Below, in pieces: positions 44,494-52,903 of a stretch of 64,000 nt of DNA. The DNA lies in contig JBKBHA010000001.1 in assembly GCA_046297935.1 (NCBI GenBank), forward strand, positions 248,001 to 312,000. Reading direction: 5' to 3'. The notes under the pieces were generated by a model. It searched no databases, was not told the origin of the DNA, and saw only the letters and a list, made by a program, of their open reading frames with translations. Source of the stretch: CAYMZZ01 sp046297935. Its GTDB lineage: Bacteria; Bacteroidota; Bacteroidia; Chitinophagales; Chitinophagaceae. The position numbers were made by a program, and so were the translations under genes. Position 1 is the stretch's first letter; every line of letters begins with the position of its first letter.

Positions 44494-45230
44494 GCGTTGA
44501 TGTTGGTTAGTTGAAGAAATTGTTGCTCCAGACTGACTGTTTCGCCCGAAAGTGATCGAAACTCAGGAAGACTACCCTGATAGAGCAGTTCTCCTTTGCG
44601 CAATACCGCAATGTGCGTGCAGATCTTTTCAATCTCGGTTAGAATATGCGAGGAAAGGAGGATGGTCATATTGTTTTCGCGGTTCAGCTGAACGAGCAGT
44701 TGACGCAGGTCAGCGATGCCGGCGGGATCCAGTCCGTTGGTGGGTTCGTCGAGTATCAGCAGTTTGGGATCAGGAAGTATGGCAAGGGCAACGGCTAACC
44801 GCTGTTTCATCCCCAACGAAAAATGCTTCACTTTTTTTCGTCCTGTCTCGGCCAGTCCGGTTAGTTCCAGCACTTGTTCCACCCGCTCGAGGCCCACGCC
44901 ATAAAGGGCGTGGTAAATACGAAGATTGTCACGCGCCGACAAATGACCGTATAGTGAGGGCGATTCGATCAATACACCCATATGGAGTAACACACTCAGG
45001 CGGTCATTTTTCAGGTCCCGGCCCATAATTTGAATACTTCCTTGCTGCGACCTGTACAAGCCTGTCAAAAGACAAAGTGCTGTTGTTTTTCCGGATCCAT
45101 TAGGACCCACCAGACCGAAAATGGATCCTTCAGGTACAGACAATTCAAGTCCGCTCAGCGCCTTTTGACCCTGGCGAAAACTGTGGTGTACATCGCGGGT
45201 TTGAACAATAGGTGTTGCGTGTTGAAGCAT
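44490..45230 (-). CDS. ABC transporter ATP-binding protein
   Basis: 246-residue ATPase with Walker A GPNGSGKTTALC near residue 38, signature KHFSLGMKQRLAVALAIL near 132, Walker B LLILDEPTNGLDP near 152 and the switch His in LLSSHIL. It is of the DrrA/BcrA exporter group. Together with the permease it would form a drug, lantibiotic or lipid exporter. It is transcribed divergently from the LytS/LytTR pair, whose putative binding repeats lie in the shared 213-base intergenic region. Confidence 0.93.
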   Translation of the reverse strand: MLQHATPIVQTRDVHHSFRQGQKALSGLELSVPEGSIFGLVGPNGSGKTTALCLLTGLYRSQQGSIQIMGRDLKNDRLSVLLHMGVLIESPSLYGHLSARDNLRIYHALYGVGLERVEQVLELTGLAETGRKKVKHFSLGMKQRLAVALAILPDPKLLILDEPTNGLDPAGIADLRQLLVQLNRENNMTILLSSHILTEIEKICTHIAVLRKGELLYQGSLPEFRSLSGETVSLEQQFLQLTNINA

Positions 45231-45283
45231 ATGAATTGTTTAGTGCTGCAATTTGCTCACGCTTTCAATGAAAATTGAAGACA

Positions 45284-45315
45284 TGTGACGGACAGGCAGG
45301 TTTCTGTGTCGGACA
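45284..45315. promoter_or_regulatory. Candidate LytTR operator: direct repeat, 21-base period
   Basis: TGTGACGGACA (45284-45294) and TGTGTCGGACA (45305-45315) match at 10 of 11 positions, start to start 21 bases apart, so both lie on one face of the helix. LytTR-domain regulators bind paired imperfect direct repeats with this kind of period. The pair lies 54 bases upstream of the ABC ATPase start and 129 upstream of lytS. Confidence 0.55.
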
Positions 45316-45443
45316 ATTGTTGGCATCCACTGATGCATCTTTGCGACTGCTCTTTCCGGAATTCATCACAGTTAATGCCCTTTTCAGCACAGTTTGGCGG
45401 CGCTCAGGAGAAACTGTAGTTTATTTGCGTTTAAACCTGATTG

Positions 45444-46511
45444 ATGGATAAAAGCAAATTTGGACAACAGGATAAAGTGGCTGAGCCTTTGTGGAAGAAA
45501 TGGAATCCTTATGTGTTGGTGGCACTGGGCATCTGGGCCATGACGATGATTTTACTTTGGGCGGGCGACAATTCCCGACACGTGCTGGCAGGAGGCGCGG
45601 TGATCGGGCCTTCATCTATTTTCTTCTGTTGGTACAGTATTGTACACCTGATTCCGATAGCACGTGAGTCGCGCAGGCCCTTATGGCATTATTTAAAATG
45701 GACTTTTTTCCTGCTACTGGTGGCATATGTGCCGGTGGCCTTGTTATATTACCTGCTGACAATCGATCCCGAGGCCGCATCTGCACTGGCATTTATTACA
45801 CATATGGTGCTCCTGGGTTTTGCAGTCCCTCTTTCCTGGTTTATTTACCTGCAAATGAATAAAACCAGCACTACAATTCGCCTGCTTCGAACGGAGCTGC
45901 GGCAATCGGCTGCCAGTTTCGATTTTCTTCGCTCACAGATCAATCCTCATTTTCTGTTCAATTCCCTGAATACCATTTACGGGTTGGCACTGCAGGAGAA
46001 TGCCGTCAACACCAGTTCGGCCGTTGAAAAGCTTTCGGGGATGATGCGCTTTATGTTGAGAGAAAATATGGAAACATGGATTCCATTGGAACGGGAGATA
46101 GAATACCTCGAAAATTATATTAGTTTACAGAAACTACGCATTAGCGGCCACTCTTCCATACAGGTGGAAGTATATATTGGAGATTCGGCAACAGAAGGAA
46201 GAATAGCACCGATGCTCCTCATTCCATTTGTAGAAAATGCTTTCAAACATGGCATCAGCTACCGGCAGTCTTCTTATATTCGCATCAGCCTGGAAGTAAA
46301 GGACGGATTTTTGCAGTTTGATGTTGCCAACAGCAAGCATGGCCATTCGACTGACAGGGATCAACGATACGAGGGAGGGATAGGTATTGAAAATACAAAA
46401 CAGCGTTTGAAGCTGCTGTATGGCACGGATTACGAGCTCATGATTCGCGAGTCGCCCCGGGATTATTTTGTTCATTTAAACCTGCCGGTAAAAACCAAAA
46501 ATCATAGCTAA
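45444..46511 (+). CDS. LytS-family sensor histidine kinase (His_kinase, HATPase)
   Basis: 355 residues from the ATG at 45444; a TTG directly before it is less likely. The N-terminal half has about four membrane helices (YVLVALGIWAMTMILLWAG and others to residue 130). The phospho-acceptor is His169 in QINPHFLFNSLNTIYGLAL, the hallmark of the LytS/YehU group. The ATP-binding N-box is VPFVENAFKHG and the G-box GGIGIENTKQRLKLLYG. It is followed after five bases by its LytTR response regulator. Confidence 0.93.
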   Translation: MDKSKFGQQDKVAEPLWKKWNPYVLVALGIWAMTMILLWAGDNSRHVLAGGAVIGPSSIFFCWYSIVHLIPIARESRRPLWHYLKWTFFLLLVAYVPVALLYYLLTIDPEAASALAFITHMVLLGFAVPLSWFIYLQMNKTSTTIRLLRTELRQSAASFDFLRSQINPHFLFNSLNTIYGLALQENAVNTSSAVEKLSGMMRFMLRENMETWIPLEREIEYLENYISLQKLRISGHSSIQVEVYIGDSATEGRIAPMLLIPFVENAFKHGISYRQSSYIRISLEVKDGFLQFDVANSKHGHSTDRDQRYEGGIGIENTKQRLKLLYGTDYELMIRESPRDYFVHLNLPVKTKNHS

Positions 46512-46516
46512 TAATT

Positions 46517-47200
46517 ATGAAATGTATTGCTGTAGACGACGAACCTATCGCTTTGCAGGTTATTCAAAACCATGCTGCCAGGGTACCGTTTCTGCAACTC
46601 AGCGAGGTTTTTACCAATGCCTTCGATGCAATTGAATATCTGAATCGGGAAACTGTTGACCTGATTTTTTTGGATATTAACATGCCCGATATAACGGGAA
46701 TTGAGTTTTATAACAGCTTGCGGCGCAAACCCCTTTTGATTTTTACCACGGCCTACGCCGACTACGCCCTGAAGGGGTTTGAACTGGATGCGGTGGATTA
46801 TCTGCTAAAGCCATTCAGCCTCGCCCGTTTCGTGCAGGCCTGTAACAAAGCACTGGAACGACATCGATATGGTCGAGAAGAACAGGAGCCGGATTTTCTT
46901 TTTATTAAATCCGGCACCGAGCAACATCGTGTTGCTTATTCCGAAATTCTTTGGGCCGAGGCTACCGGCAATTATGTGAGTTTTCAGTTGAGTGAACGAA
47001 AAATACTGAGCCGCATGACTATGGCAGAAGCGGAGAAATTGCTTCCGCCCCGGCAGTTTTTACGGGTACATCGCTCTTATATAGTAGCTATCGGAAAAAT
47101 TACCCGCATTGATCGGGCAGCCGTGTTCATTCAGCAGCACGAGATACCTGTGGCAGAAGCCTATGCCCCGCAACTGGCCAGCATAACCGGAGGCAGGTAG
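46517..47200 (+). CDS. LytTR-family response regulator
   Basis: 227-residue regulator. The receiver domain has the acidic pair DDE near residue 7, phospho-acceptor Asp53 (LIFLDINMPDITG) and Lys in LKPFSL near residue 100. A LytTR DNA-binding domain (about residues 130-225: FIKSGTEQHRVAYSEILWAEATGNYVSFQL, FLRVHRSYIVAIGKITRI) completes it. It probably controls the divergent ABC exporter and perhaps its own operon through the direct repeat at 45284-45315. Confidence 0.94.
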   Translation: MKCIAVDDEPIALQVIQNHAARVPFLQLSEVFTNAFDAIEYLNRETVDLIFLDINMPDITGIEFYNSLRRKPLLIFTTAYADYALKGFELDAVDYLLKPFSLARFVQACNKALERHRYGREEQEPDFLFIKSGTEQHRVAYSEILWAEATGNYVSFQLSERKILSRMTMAEAEKLLPPRQFLRVHRSYIVAIGKITRIDRAAVFIQQHEIPVAEAYAPQLASITGGR

Positions 47201-47223
47201 AGATTTAAGGCTTTATCGGCCGA

Positions 47224-47252
47224 TTTGGTAAATTCGTTTTTCAATACTGTTG
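47224..47252 (+). promoter_or_regulatory. Candidate promoter for the GH32 gene
   Basis: TTTG at 47224-47227 and TACTGTTG at 47245-47252 (7 of 8 to TAnnTTTG) are separated by 17 bases. A TTG that could extend the reading frame upstream lies inside the -33 element, which supports the ATG at 47267 as the start. Confidence 0.4.
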
Positions 47253-47266
47253 CCAAATTTGTTCGT

Positions 47267-48808
47267 ATGGATAGCCCCCGTTTGATGCCTGCAACAATGC
47301 TACTTTGGTTTAGCCTGTTGCTCCTTGCCTGCAATCAATCGCCATCGCCGACTGCGCCGGTCCCGAAAGCCGCGATTGATACGGTTTGGAGGCCGTTGGT
47401 TCATTTCACCCCACAGGCTAACTGGATGAACGACCCCAATGGCATGTTTTTCTTTAATGGCCGTTATCATTTGTTTTATCAGCATAACCCCGATGCATCG
47501 GTGTGGGGTCCCATGCACTGGGGACATGCCGTAAGCAGTGATCTGCTATATTGGGAGCATCGACCCATCGCCCTCTATCCTGATAGCCTGGGCACTATAT
47601 TCTCTGGTAGTGCTGTTGTGGACAGCAACAATACCAGCGGCTTTGGCACCGAAGGAAAAATTCCCATTGTTGCCATATACACTCAGCACAATCCTGATGG
47701 CGAGAAAGCCGGCCGAAATGATTTTCAAAATCAAAGTATCGCGTACAGTCTGGACGGCGGTGATACCTGGCAGCCCTATTCACAGAATCCTGTACTGCCC
47801 AATCCGGGTATTCGTGACTTCCGCGATCCGAAAGTGATGTGGCATGCAGAGTCCAAAAAGTGGGTAATGACATTGGCGGCTGGTCAGGAAATCATGTTTT
47901 TCGGATCTCCTGATCTGAAGAACTGGACGTCACTCAGCCGTTTCGGCTCAGGCTATGGAGCACACGGTGGTGTTTGGGAATGCCCTGATCTGTTTACACT
48001 TAATGCAGGTGGGCAAAAAAAATGGGTGTTGATTGTAAACCTCAATCCCGGAGCACCAAATGGCGGATCGGGTACCCAGTATTTTCTCGGTCGTTTTGAT
48101 GGAAAACAGTTTGTTGCCGACGACACTATAACGCGCTGGCTCGATTATGGGCCCGATAACTATGCCGGTATTACCTGGAATAATACTGGCAATCGACGCA
48201 TTTTCCTGGGTTGGATGAGCAACTGGCAATATGCTAATGTTGTGCCCACAGAAACCTGGCGAAGTGCCATGACGCTGGCCCGTGAGTTGAACTTGCTTCC
48301 TGGCCAAAACGGCTGGCGACTGGCGTCTTCATTTGAACTGCCGGATAGCAGCAAAAAATCGCTGCGCTATACGATCAGTAAGCCCGGTACGGTGCGATAT
48401 GATCTGGATAAATTGAAGCTCGACGGTGCTATGCGCCTGCGTTTGCAGTCGGACCGTTTGAATGAATTACAGATTCGTCTTTACAATGACCTTGGTGATG
48501 GTATTTTGCTGGGGTATGATCTGGAGGGCCAATATTATTACTTTAATCGCGGCCGCAGGTCTGGTTTTACCAGCTTTGACTCAAGTTTCGTACGCCTGGC
48601 TCGTGCGCCAAGGTTGAGTGGCGATACTGATCTGAGCGTCGACATGGTGCTGGATCGTGCTTCGGTAGAATGGCTTGCTGATAAAGGGCGATCAGTACTC
48701 ACCGGCATATTTTTCCCACGCAAGCCGTACAATCGATTAGAAATACAATGGGGCGACAGGTCAGCCGAACTACAGGTCAGAATGGATCCGATTGGTGACA
48801 TACCGTAG
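47267..48808 (+). CDS. GH32 fructan beta-fructosidase (levanase/inulinase-like) lipoprotein
   Basis: Predicted surface or periplasmic lipoprotein of 513 residues; the lipobox LLAC follows a short hydrophobic signal. The three GH32 catalytic motifs are intact: nucleophile Asp56 in WMNDPNG, stabiliser Asp187 in RDPK, acid/base Glu238 in ECPD. A C-terminal beta-sandwich fits the family. It would release fructose from levan, inulin or sucrose-type ends. No SusC/SusD pair or fructokinase is adjacent. The start at 47267 is preferred for its signal peptide. Confidence 0.93.
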   Translation: MDSPRLMPATMLLWFSLLLLACNQSPSPTAPVPKAAIDTVWRPLVHFTPQANWMNDPNGMFFFNGRYHLFYQHNPDASVWGPMHWGHAVSSDLLYWEHRPIALYPDSLGTIFSGSAVVDSNNTSGFGTEGKIPIVAIYTQHNPDGEKAGRNDFQNQSIAYSLDGGDTWQPYSQNPVLPNPGIRDFRDPKVMWHAESKKWVMTLAAGQEIMFFGSPDLKNWTSLSRFGSGYGAHGGVWECPDLFTLNAGGQKKWVLIVNLNPGAPNGGSGTQYFLGRFDGKQFVADDTITRWLDYGPDNYAGITWNNTGNRRIFLGWMSNWQYANVVPTETWRSAMTLARELNLLPGQNGWRLASSFELPDSSKKSLRYTISKPGTVRYDLDKLKLDGAMRLRLQSDRLNELQIRLYNDLGDGILLGYDLEGQYYYFNRGRRSGFTSFDSSFVRLARAPRLSGDTDLSVDMVLDRASVEWLADKGRSVLTGIFFPRKPYNRLEIQWGDRSAELQVRMDPIGDIP

Positions 48809-48830
48809 CTTTTGCGTCGTCTCATGCAAT

Positions 48831-48852
48831 AAATACCATTGGGCAGGTATTT
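48831..48852 (+). terminator. Weak hairpin after the GH32 gene
   Basis: AAATACC and GGTATTT form a 7-bp stem with an eight-base loop about 22 bases after the stop. Only a short T/C tract follows, so termination is doubtful. Confidence 0.3.
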
Positions 48853-48872
48853 TCCCGCAATTTCGCAGCGAT

Positions 48873-48880
48873 TATTTTCG
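48873..48880 (+). promoter_or_regulatory. Candidate -7 element TATTTTCG
   Basis: Identical to the element at 26490-26497. TTTC at 48851-48854 is at an 18-base spacing. The ATG at 48895 follows 15 bases downstream. Confidence 0.35.
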
Positions 48881-48894
48881 GAAAAATTTGATTG

Positions 48895-50286
48895 ATGCGT
48901 CGATACCAATTCTGCGGGTTCCTGCTCTTGATTTACATTTCGGGTGTTGCCCAAACACCGACACTATTTCCATTTCGCAAAAAAGACAAGTTTGGATATA
49001 TCGACGCACAGAATGTAGAGAAGCTGCGTTTTATGTTTGACTGGGCTACGCCCTTTAGCGAGGGGAAAGCTTATGTGGAAAGCGGCAAATGGCGGGGTTA
49101 TGTGCGTGAAAATGGTACCTGGGCATATTACGACAGTCTGTCGAGTGATGGCGGCTCTATGGAGGGTGGAGTGGCAGTAATGCGACGATCCACGGGGTCT
49201 GGCGCAATTGATAGTACGGGCAAAGTGATCGTACCATTCGAATATTCTTTTCTTCAACGATACAACCCGCTGCGTGTACTTCTTGCCCATAAGACGGTAA
49301 GCAATGACAACGAGAGCCGGAAAATAATTCATCTCTACACGTTCGATGGTCTGAAAGTTCCTGTCGATTTTGACCAGGCGATCACTCAGGCGGACGCATC
49401 TGCCTTGGGCTTGCGACAGCAGGATAAGGTTTGGGTGTACGGTAAAAACGGACGCCCTCTTCTTGACTATCCTGTGGATGATATCTATTCCCGGCAATAC
49501 GGTGCGCGTATCCAGATCAAAGATCGCTATGGAGCTATCAACCGCGCAGGTGAACTGGTGCTTCCTGTTCAATATAAGGATATCTGGATTTCGGAATGGG
49601 CTCCTTATGCAGAATTCAAGAATGTGAATGGGGATACAAGTGCCTATTATGATCTGGATAAGCGTCGGGTGGCATTCACTTTTCGAGGCATTTTGTCGCA
49701 ACCCGTAAGCGATGGCCTCGCCATCATTAGTTATGTAAACAACCTGCATAATGTTCATGATTTAACAGGGCAGCGTATTGGACAGCTACAGAGTTATGAG
49801 GACACAGCCCGGGCTAAACAAAAGGATTATGTGGCCCATTTTCAGAATATTCATTTTTCAGAAGGATTGGTAACGATACGACATGCCGATAAAAAGTGGT
49901 ATGCGTACAACAAGTATGGTCGGCTGGCTTTTCCCAATGGATTCGAGGCCGAATTTGAGTATTCTAAAGGCGTAGCTATAGTACGTACCAATGGCTATAG
50001 TTTTGCATATGGCCTCATCGATAAAACAGGAAAGGAAATTTTCCCGCTCGAGTACAACGGCATTTACCGAACCTCCGAGCCGAATGTGATCACTTTAAGA
50101 AAGGACAACTTCAATGCACTTGCCTATACGAATGGCCGTCTTCTGTATCCCCTCTCAAATCTGAGGTTTCGCGATATGGGACAGGGATTCTTCCTCGTGG
50201 AAGGAAGTTATGAGGACAACTATTTCAAGTACGGTTACGTAAATACCAGAACCGGCCTCATTTATTACGATCCTAACGACCGATAA
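48895..50286 (+). CDS. WG-repeat protein, exported
   Basis: 463-residue protein with a signal peptide (FLLLIYISGVAQ) and no lipobox. It consists of degenerate WG repeats, for example KKDKFGYIDAQNVEKLRFMFDWATPFSEGKAYV and SKGVAIVRTNGYSFAYGLIDKTGKEIFPLEYNGI. WG proteins are thought to form beta-structures for binding, but no function is settled. I chose the ATG at 48895 over the TTG one codon upstream. Its location between GH32 and fucose genes may be incidental. Confidence 0.8.
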   Translation: MRRYQFCGFLLLIYISGVAQTPTLFPFRKKDKFGYIDAQNVEKLRFMFDWATPFSEGKAYVESGKWRGYVRENGTWAYYDSLSSDGGSMEGGVAVMRRSTGSGAIDSTGKVIVPFEYSFLQRYNPLRVLLAHKTVSNDNESRKIIHLYTFDGLKVPVDFDQAITQADASALGLRQQDKVWVYGKNGRPLLDYPVDDIYSRQYGARIQIKDRYGAINRAGELVLPVQYKDIWISEWAPYAEFKNVNGDTSAYYDLDKRRVAFTFRGILSQPVSDGLAIISYVNNLHNVHDLTGQRIGQLQSYEDTARAKQKDYVAHFQNIHFSEGLVTIRHADKKWYAYNKYGRLAFPNGFEAEFEYSKGVAIVRTNGYSFAYGLIDKTGKEIFPLEYNGIYRTSEPNVITLRKDNFNALAYTNGRLLYPLSNLRFRDMGQGFFLVEGSYEDNYFKYGYVNTRTGLIYYDPNDR

Positions 50287-50298
50287 TCTGCTCTTCAC

Positions 50299-50329
50299 TT
50301 TGTGAAATGCCGGTAGAATCTTAGTTTCG
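50299..50329 (+). promoter_or_regulatory. Candidate promoter for the rhamnose/fucose mutarotase operon
   Basis: TTTG at 50299-50302, a 19-base spacer, then TAGTTTCG at 50322-50329 (7 of 8 to TAnnTTTG). The ATG at 50337 is eight bases downstream, which would give an almost leaderless mRNA. Confidence 0.45.
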
Positions 50330-50336
50330 GGCAGCT

Positions 50337-50672
50337 ATGCCACGATATGTTTTTGCCCTTGATCTAAAAAATGATCCTGCACTGATTGCCGAATATGAAG
50401 CCCGGCATCGGGAGGTATGGCCTGGTATTGAAAAGAGTATCTTGGACTCTGGAGTGTTACAGGCGGAGATTTTTCGTACAGATAACAGACTGGTGCTTAT
50501 TTTGGAAACAAATAATGACTTCTCCCTTGAGAAAAAGGCTGCTATGGATGCTGCCAATGAAGAAGTGCAGCGCTGGGAAGCATTAATGTGGAATTATCAG
50601 CTCGCACTGCCAGGCGCAAAAGCAGGAGAGAAGTGGCAGTTGATGAAAAGGATATACCAGCTGAAGAAGTAG
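50337..50672 (+). CDS. L-rhamnose mutarotase (RhaM)-family protein
   Basis: 111-residue dimeric ferredoxin-like alpha/beta protein of the RhaM (DUF718) family. RYVFALDLKNDPALIAEYEARHREVWPGI is the family start with the His used in mutarotation, and RWEALMWNYQ is near the end. Members interconvert anomers of L-rhamnose or L-fucose-type sugars. The neighbouring fucose-dehydrogenase-like SDR and FucP-type permease favour L-fucose here. It is 38 bases upstream of the SDR start. Confidence 0.87.
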   Translation: MPRYVFALDLKNDPALIAEYEARHREVWPGIEKSILDSGVLQAEIFRTDNRLVLILETNNDFSLEKKAAMDAANEEVQRWEALMWNYQLALPGAKAGEKWQLMKRIYQLKK

Positions 50673-50710
50673 CCAGTGTTTTCCTTGATTTAAGATTTTT
50701 TGTTTTTTTG

Positions 50711-51508
50711 ATGAACCTCAACCTTCAAAATAAAGTCTTCATCGTCACCGGTGGGGCCCGCGGAATTGGCGAGGCAATTGTTAGGGTACTTGCTGCTGAA
50801 GGCGCAATACCGGTCATTGTTGGGCGGCGCAGTTCAGACAATCGCGCCCTGCGCGATGATTTGATAGCACAGGGCAGCCAGGCGCTGTCGGTGGAGGCGG
50901 AACTGGCGGAGCCCGAGAACTGCAGGCGGGCAGTGGAAGAAACGGTGGATGTATTTGGCCGTATCGACGGGTTGGTAAACAACGCTGGCGTGAATGATGG
51001 CGTGGGACTTGAGTCGGGCTCCTATGAGCGGTTTATGCAGTCGCTGCACAACAACCTCGTACATTACTATCTGATGGCGCATTACTCACTGCCATTTTTG
51101 AAACAGGCAAAGGGGGCTATTGTCAATATCAGTTCCAAAACAGCGGAGACCGGTCAGGGTAATACATCTGCTTATGCTGCGGCCAATGGCGGACGAAACG
51201 CCCTGACCCGCGAATGGGCAGTTGAACTGGCGCCGCATCAGGTGAGAGTGAACGCGATAGTGGTGGCCGAGTGCTGGACACCTCAATATGAAAACTGGAT
51301 AAAAACCCTTTCGGATCCTGAACCCACATTGAAAGCAATAGAATCAAGGATTCCGCTGGGCCATCGAATGACTACCCCTCGTGAGATCGCTGATATGGCA
51401 GCATTTCTATTGTCTGATCGGTCTTCACATACCACCGGACAACTGATACATGTAGATGGCGGCTATGTTCATCTCGACCGCGCCATTTCAGAAATTCAGC
51501 GTAAATAG
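50711..51508 (+). CDS. SDR oxidoreductase, L-fucose dehydrogenase-like, with Lys-to-Asn at YxxxK
   Basis: Classical SDR of 265 residues from the ATG at 50711; the open frame upstream overlaps the mutarotase gene and has no family signal. The cofactor motif TGGARGIG (about 14-21), NNAG near 90 and Ser142 are present. The catalytic tyrosine is Tyr155 in SAYAAAN, but the lysine four residues on is Asn159. TREWAVELAPHQVRVNAI follows normally. It resembles L-fucose dehydrogenases of the oxidative fucose pathway, which fits the mutarotase and permease beside it. The Asn is unusual and bears on activity. Confidence 0.8.
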   Translation: MNLNLQNKVFIVTGGARGIGEAIVRVLAAEGAIPVIVGRRSSDNRALRDDLIAQGSQALSVEAELAEPENCRRAVEETVDVFGRIDGLVNNAGVNDGVGLESGSYERFMQSLHNNLVHYYLMAHYSLPFLKQAKGAIVNISSKTAETGQGNTSAYAAANGGRNALTREWAVELAPHQVRVNAIVVAECWTPQYENWIKTLSDPEPTLKAIESRIPLGHRMTTPREIADMAAFLLSDRSSHTTGQLIHVDGGYVHLDRAISEIQRK

Positions 51509-51539
51509 TGACCAGTATTTATTTCAAATAACGCTTGCC

Positions 51540-52805
51540 ATGCCAGCTCTGACCAGTAGAAAATTTCTTTTCCCATTTGTAATGATTACGTCCCTCTTTT
51601 TTCTGTGGGGATTTATTCATAACCTGAATCCGGTGCTGATTCCGCACCTGAAGCGTTCATTTACCTTATCCACCACTCAGTCGACCCTGATTGATTCGGC
51701 TGTATATTTCGCCTATTTTGTGCTCGCCATCCCTGCCGGCCTGATCATGAAAAAGTATGGGTATAAGGCGGGGATCATTGTAGGCCTGATACTTTTTGCC
51801 AGTGGCTGTTTTTGTTTTATTCCCGCTGCCAATTTGCAGTCCTATGCGTTTTTTCTTTCAGCCCTTTTTATCATTGCTTCGGGACTGACCATGCTTGAAA
51901 CTGCTGCCAATCCCTACGCTTCTGCCCTCGGCGATCCGGATTCTGCCGCACAACGGTTGAATTTTTCGCAATCTTTTAATGGTCTGGCAGCAGCGTTAGC
52001 GCCAGTGATAGGGGTGAATGTGATACTGACAAAAAGTTTTACGGAGGAACAGCTGGCGGACATGTCGGAAACAGCAAGATCTGCAGCGCTGGCTTCAGAA
52101 GCGTCCTCGGTGAAGCTACCTTATCTGGTTCTGGGTCTGGCATTGGTGTTAGCGGCAGTCATATTCTTTTTTCTGAAACTTCCCAGGCTACAGGAAGGAC
52201 AGGACCATACGGTGAGAGCAGGTGGATTGGGTCGCGCACTGCGTCACCGCCATTTGAAGTGGGCCGTTATTACCCAGTTTTTTTATGTGGGTGCACAGGT
52301 GTGTGTGCTTAGTTTGTTTTTGTTGTATGCACCTGCGGCAGCTGGAATCAATGAAACACGTGCAGGGTATTTTCTAGGGGCCTGTGGCATCGCATTTTTA
52401 GTAGGGCGATTTGCGGGCACAGCCATAATGCAATACGTGGCGCCGCAGAAACTGCTTCGCTGGTATGCTTCTGTAAATGTGTTGTTGTCGCTGCTGGCCA
52501 TCTTTGCAAGTGGCATGATAACGGTTTACGCTGTAATTGGTATTTGCTTTTTCATGTCAATCATGTTCCCAACCATATTTGCACTGGGTATACGAAATCT
52601 GAAAGCAGATACTGAATACGGCAGCAGTTTGATTATAATGTCCATTGTAGGTGGAGCGATTCTGCCACTGGGCTTTGGCCAAATTGCGGACCTTACGGGC
52701 AATATTCAACTCGGATATTTTGTACCATTGATTTGTTTTGCTGTGGTAGCCTATTTTGGATGGAAAGGCTACGAAGAGCAAAAAAGTATCAGCAATAGCG
52801 AATAA
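51540..52805 (+). CDS. fucP: FucP-family sugar:H+ symporter (MFS)
   Basis: 421-residue, 12-helix transporter. I chose the ATG at 51540; the frame upstream overlaps the SDR gene. The first helix FVMITSLFFLWGFIHNLNPVLIPHLK is typical of FucP/GluP proteins, as are FAYFVLAIPAGLIMKKYGYKAGI and MLETAANPYASALGDP. Such proteins import L-fucose, galactose or glucose. The neighbourhood (mutarotase, fucose dehydrogenase-like SDR, galK, galM) does not settle which. Confidence 0.93.
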   Translation: MPALTSRKFLFPFVMITSLFFLWGFIHNLNPVLIPHLKRSFTLSTTQSTLIDSAVYFAYFVLAIPAGLIMKKYGYKAGIIVGLILFASGCFCFIPAANLQSYAFFLSALFIIASGLTMLETAANPYASALGDPDSAAQRLNFSQSFNGLAAALAPVIGVNVILTKSFTEEQLADMSETARSAALASEASSVKLPYLVLGLALVLAAVIFFFLKLPRLQEGQDHTVRAGGLGRALRHRHLKWAVITQFFYVGAQVCVLSLFLLYAPAAAGINETRAGYFLGACGIAFLVGRFAGTAIMQYVAPQKLLRWYASVNVLLSLLAIFASGMITVYAVIGICFFMSIMFPTIFALGIRNLKADTEYGSSLIIMSIVGGAILPLGFGQIADLTGNIQLGYFVPLICFAVVAYFGWKGYEEQKSISNSE

Positions 52806-52903
52806 AATACAAAAGAACCTGTTTTAGATACGAGCAGGATTGAGCAATTTTGTAAGTGGCTGTTTTACGTAATGCAACACTAAAAAGTAACAGCCCGGTT
52901 GCT

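Noticed and set aside
48964..49758. Minus-strand open frame within the WG-repeat gene
   Set aside because: No recognisable family; it mirrors the repetitive WG coding sequence.
50588..50710. Extension of the SDR gene into the mutarotase gene
   Set aside because: The extra residues have no SDR similarity and overlap another gene; ATG 50711 gives the normal start.
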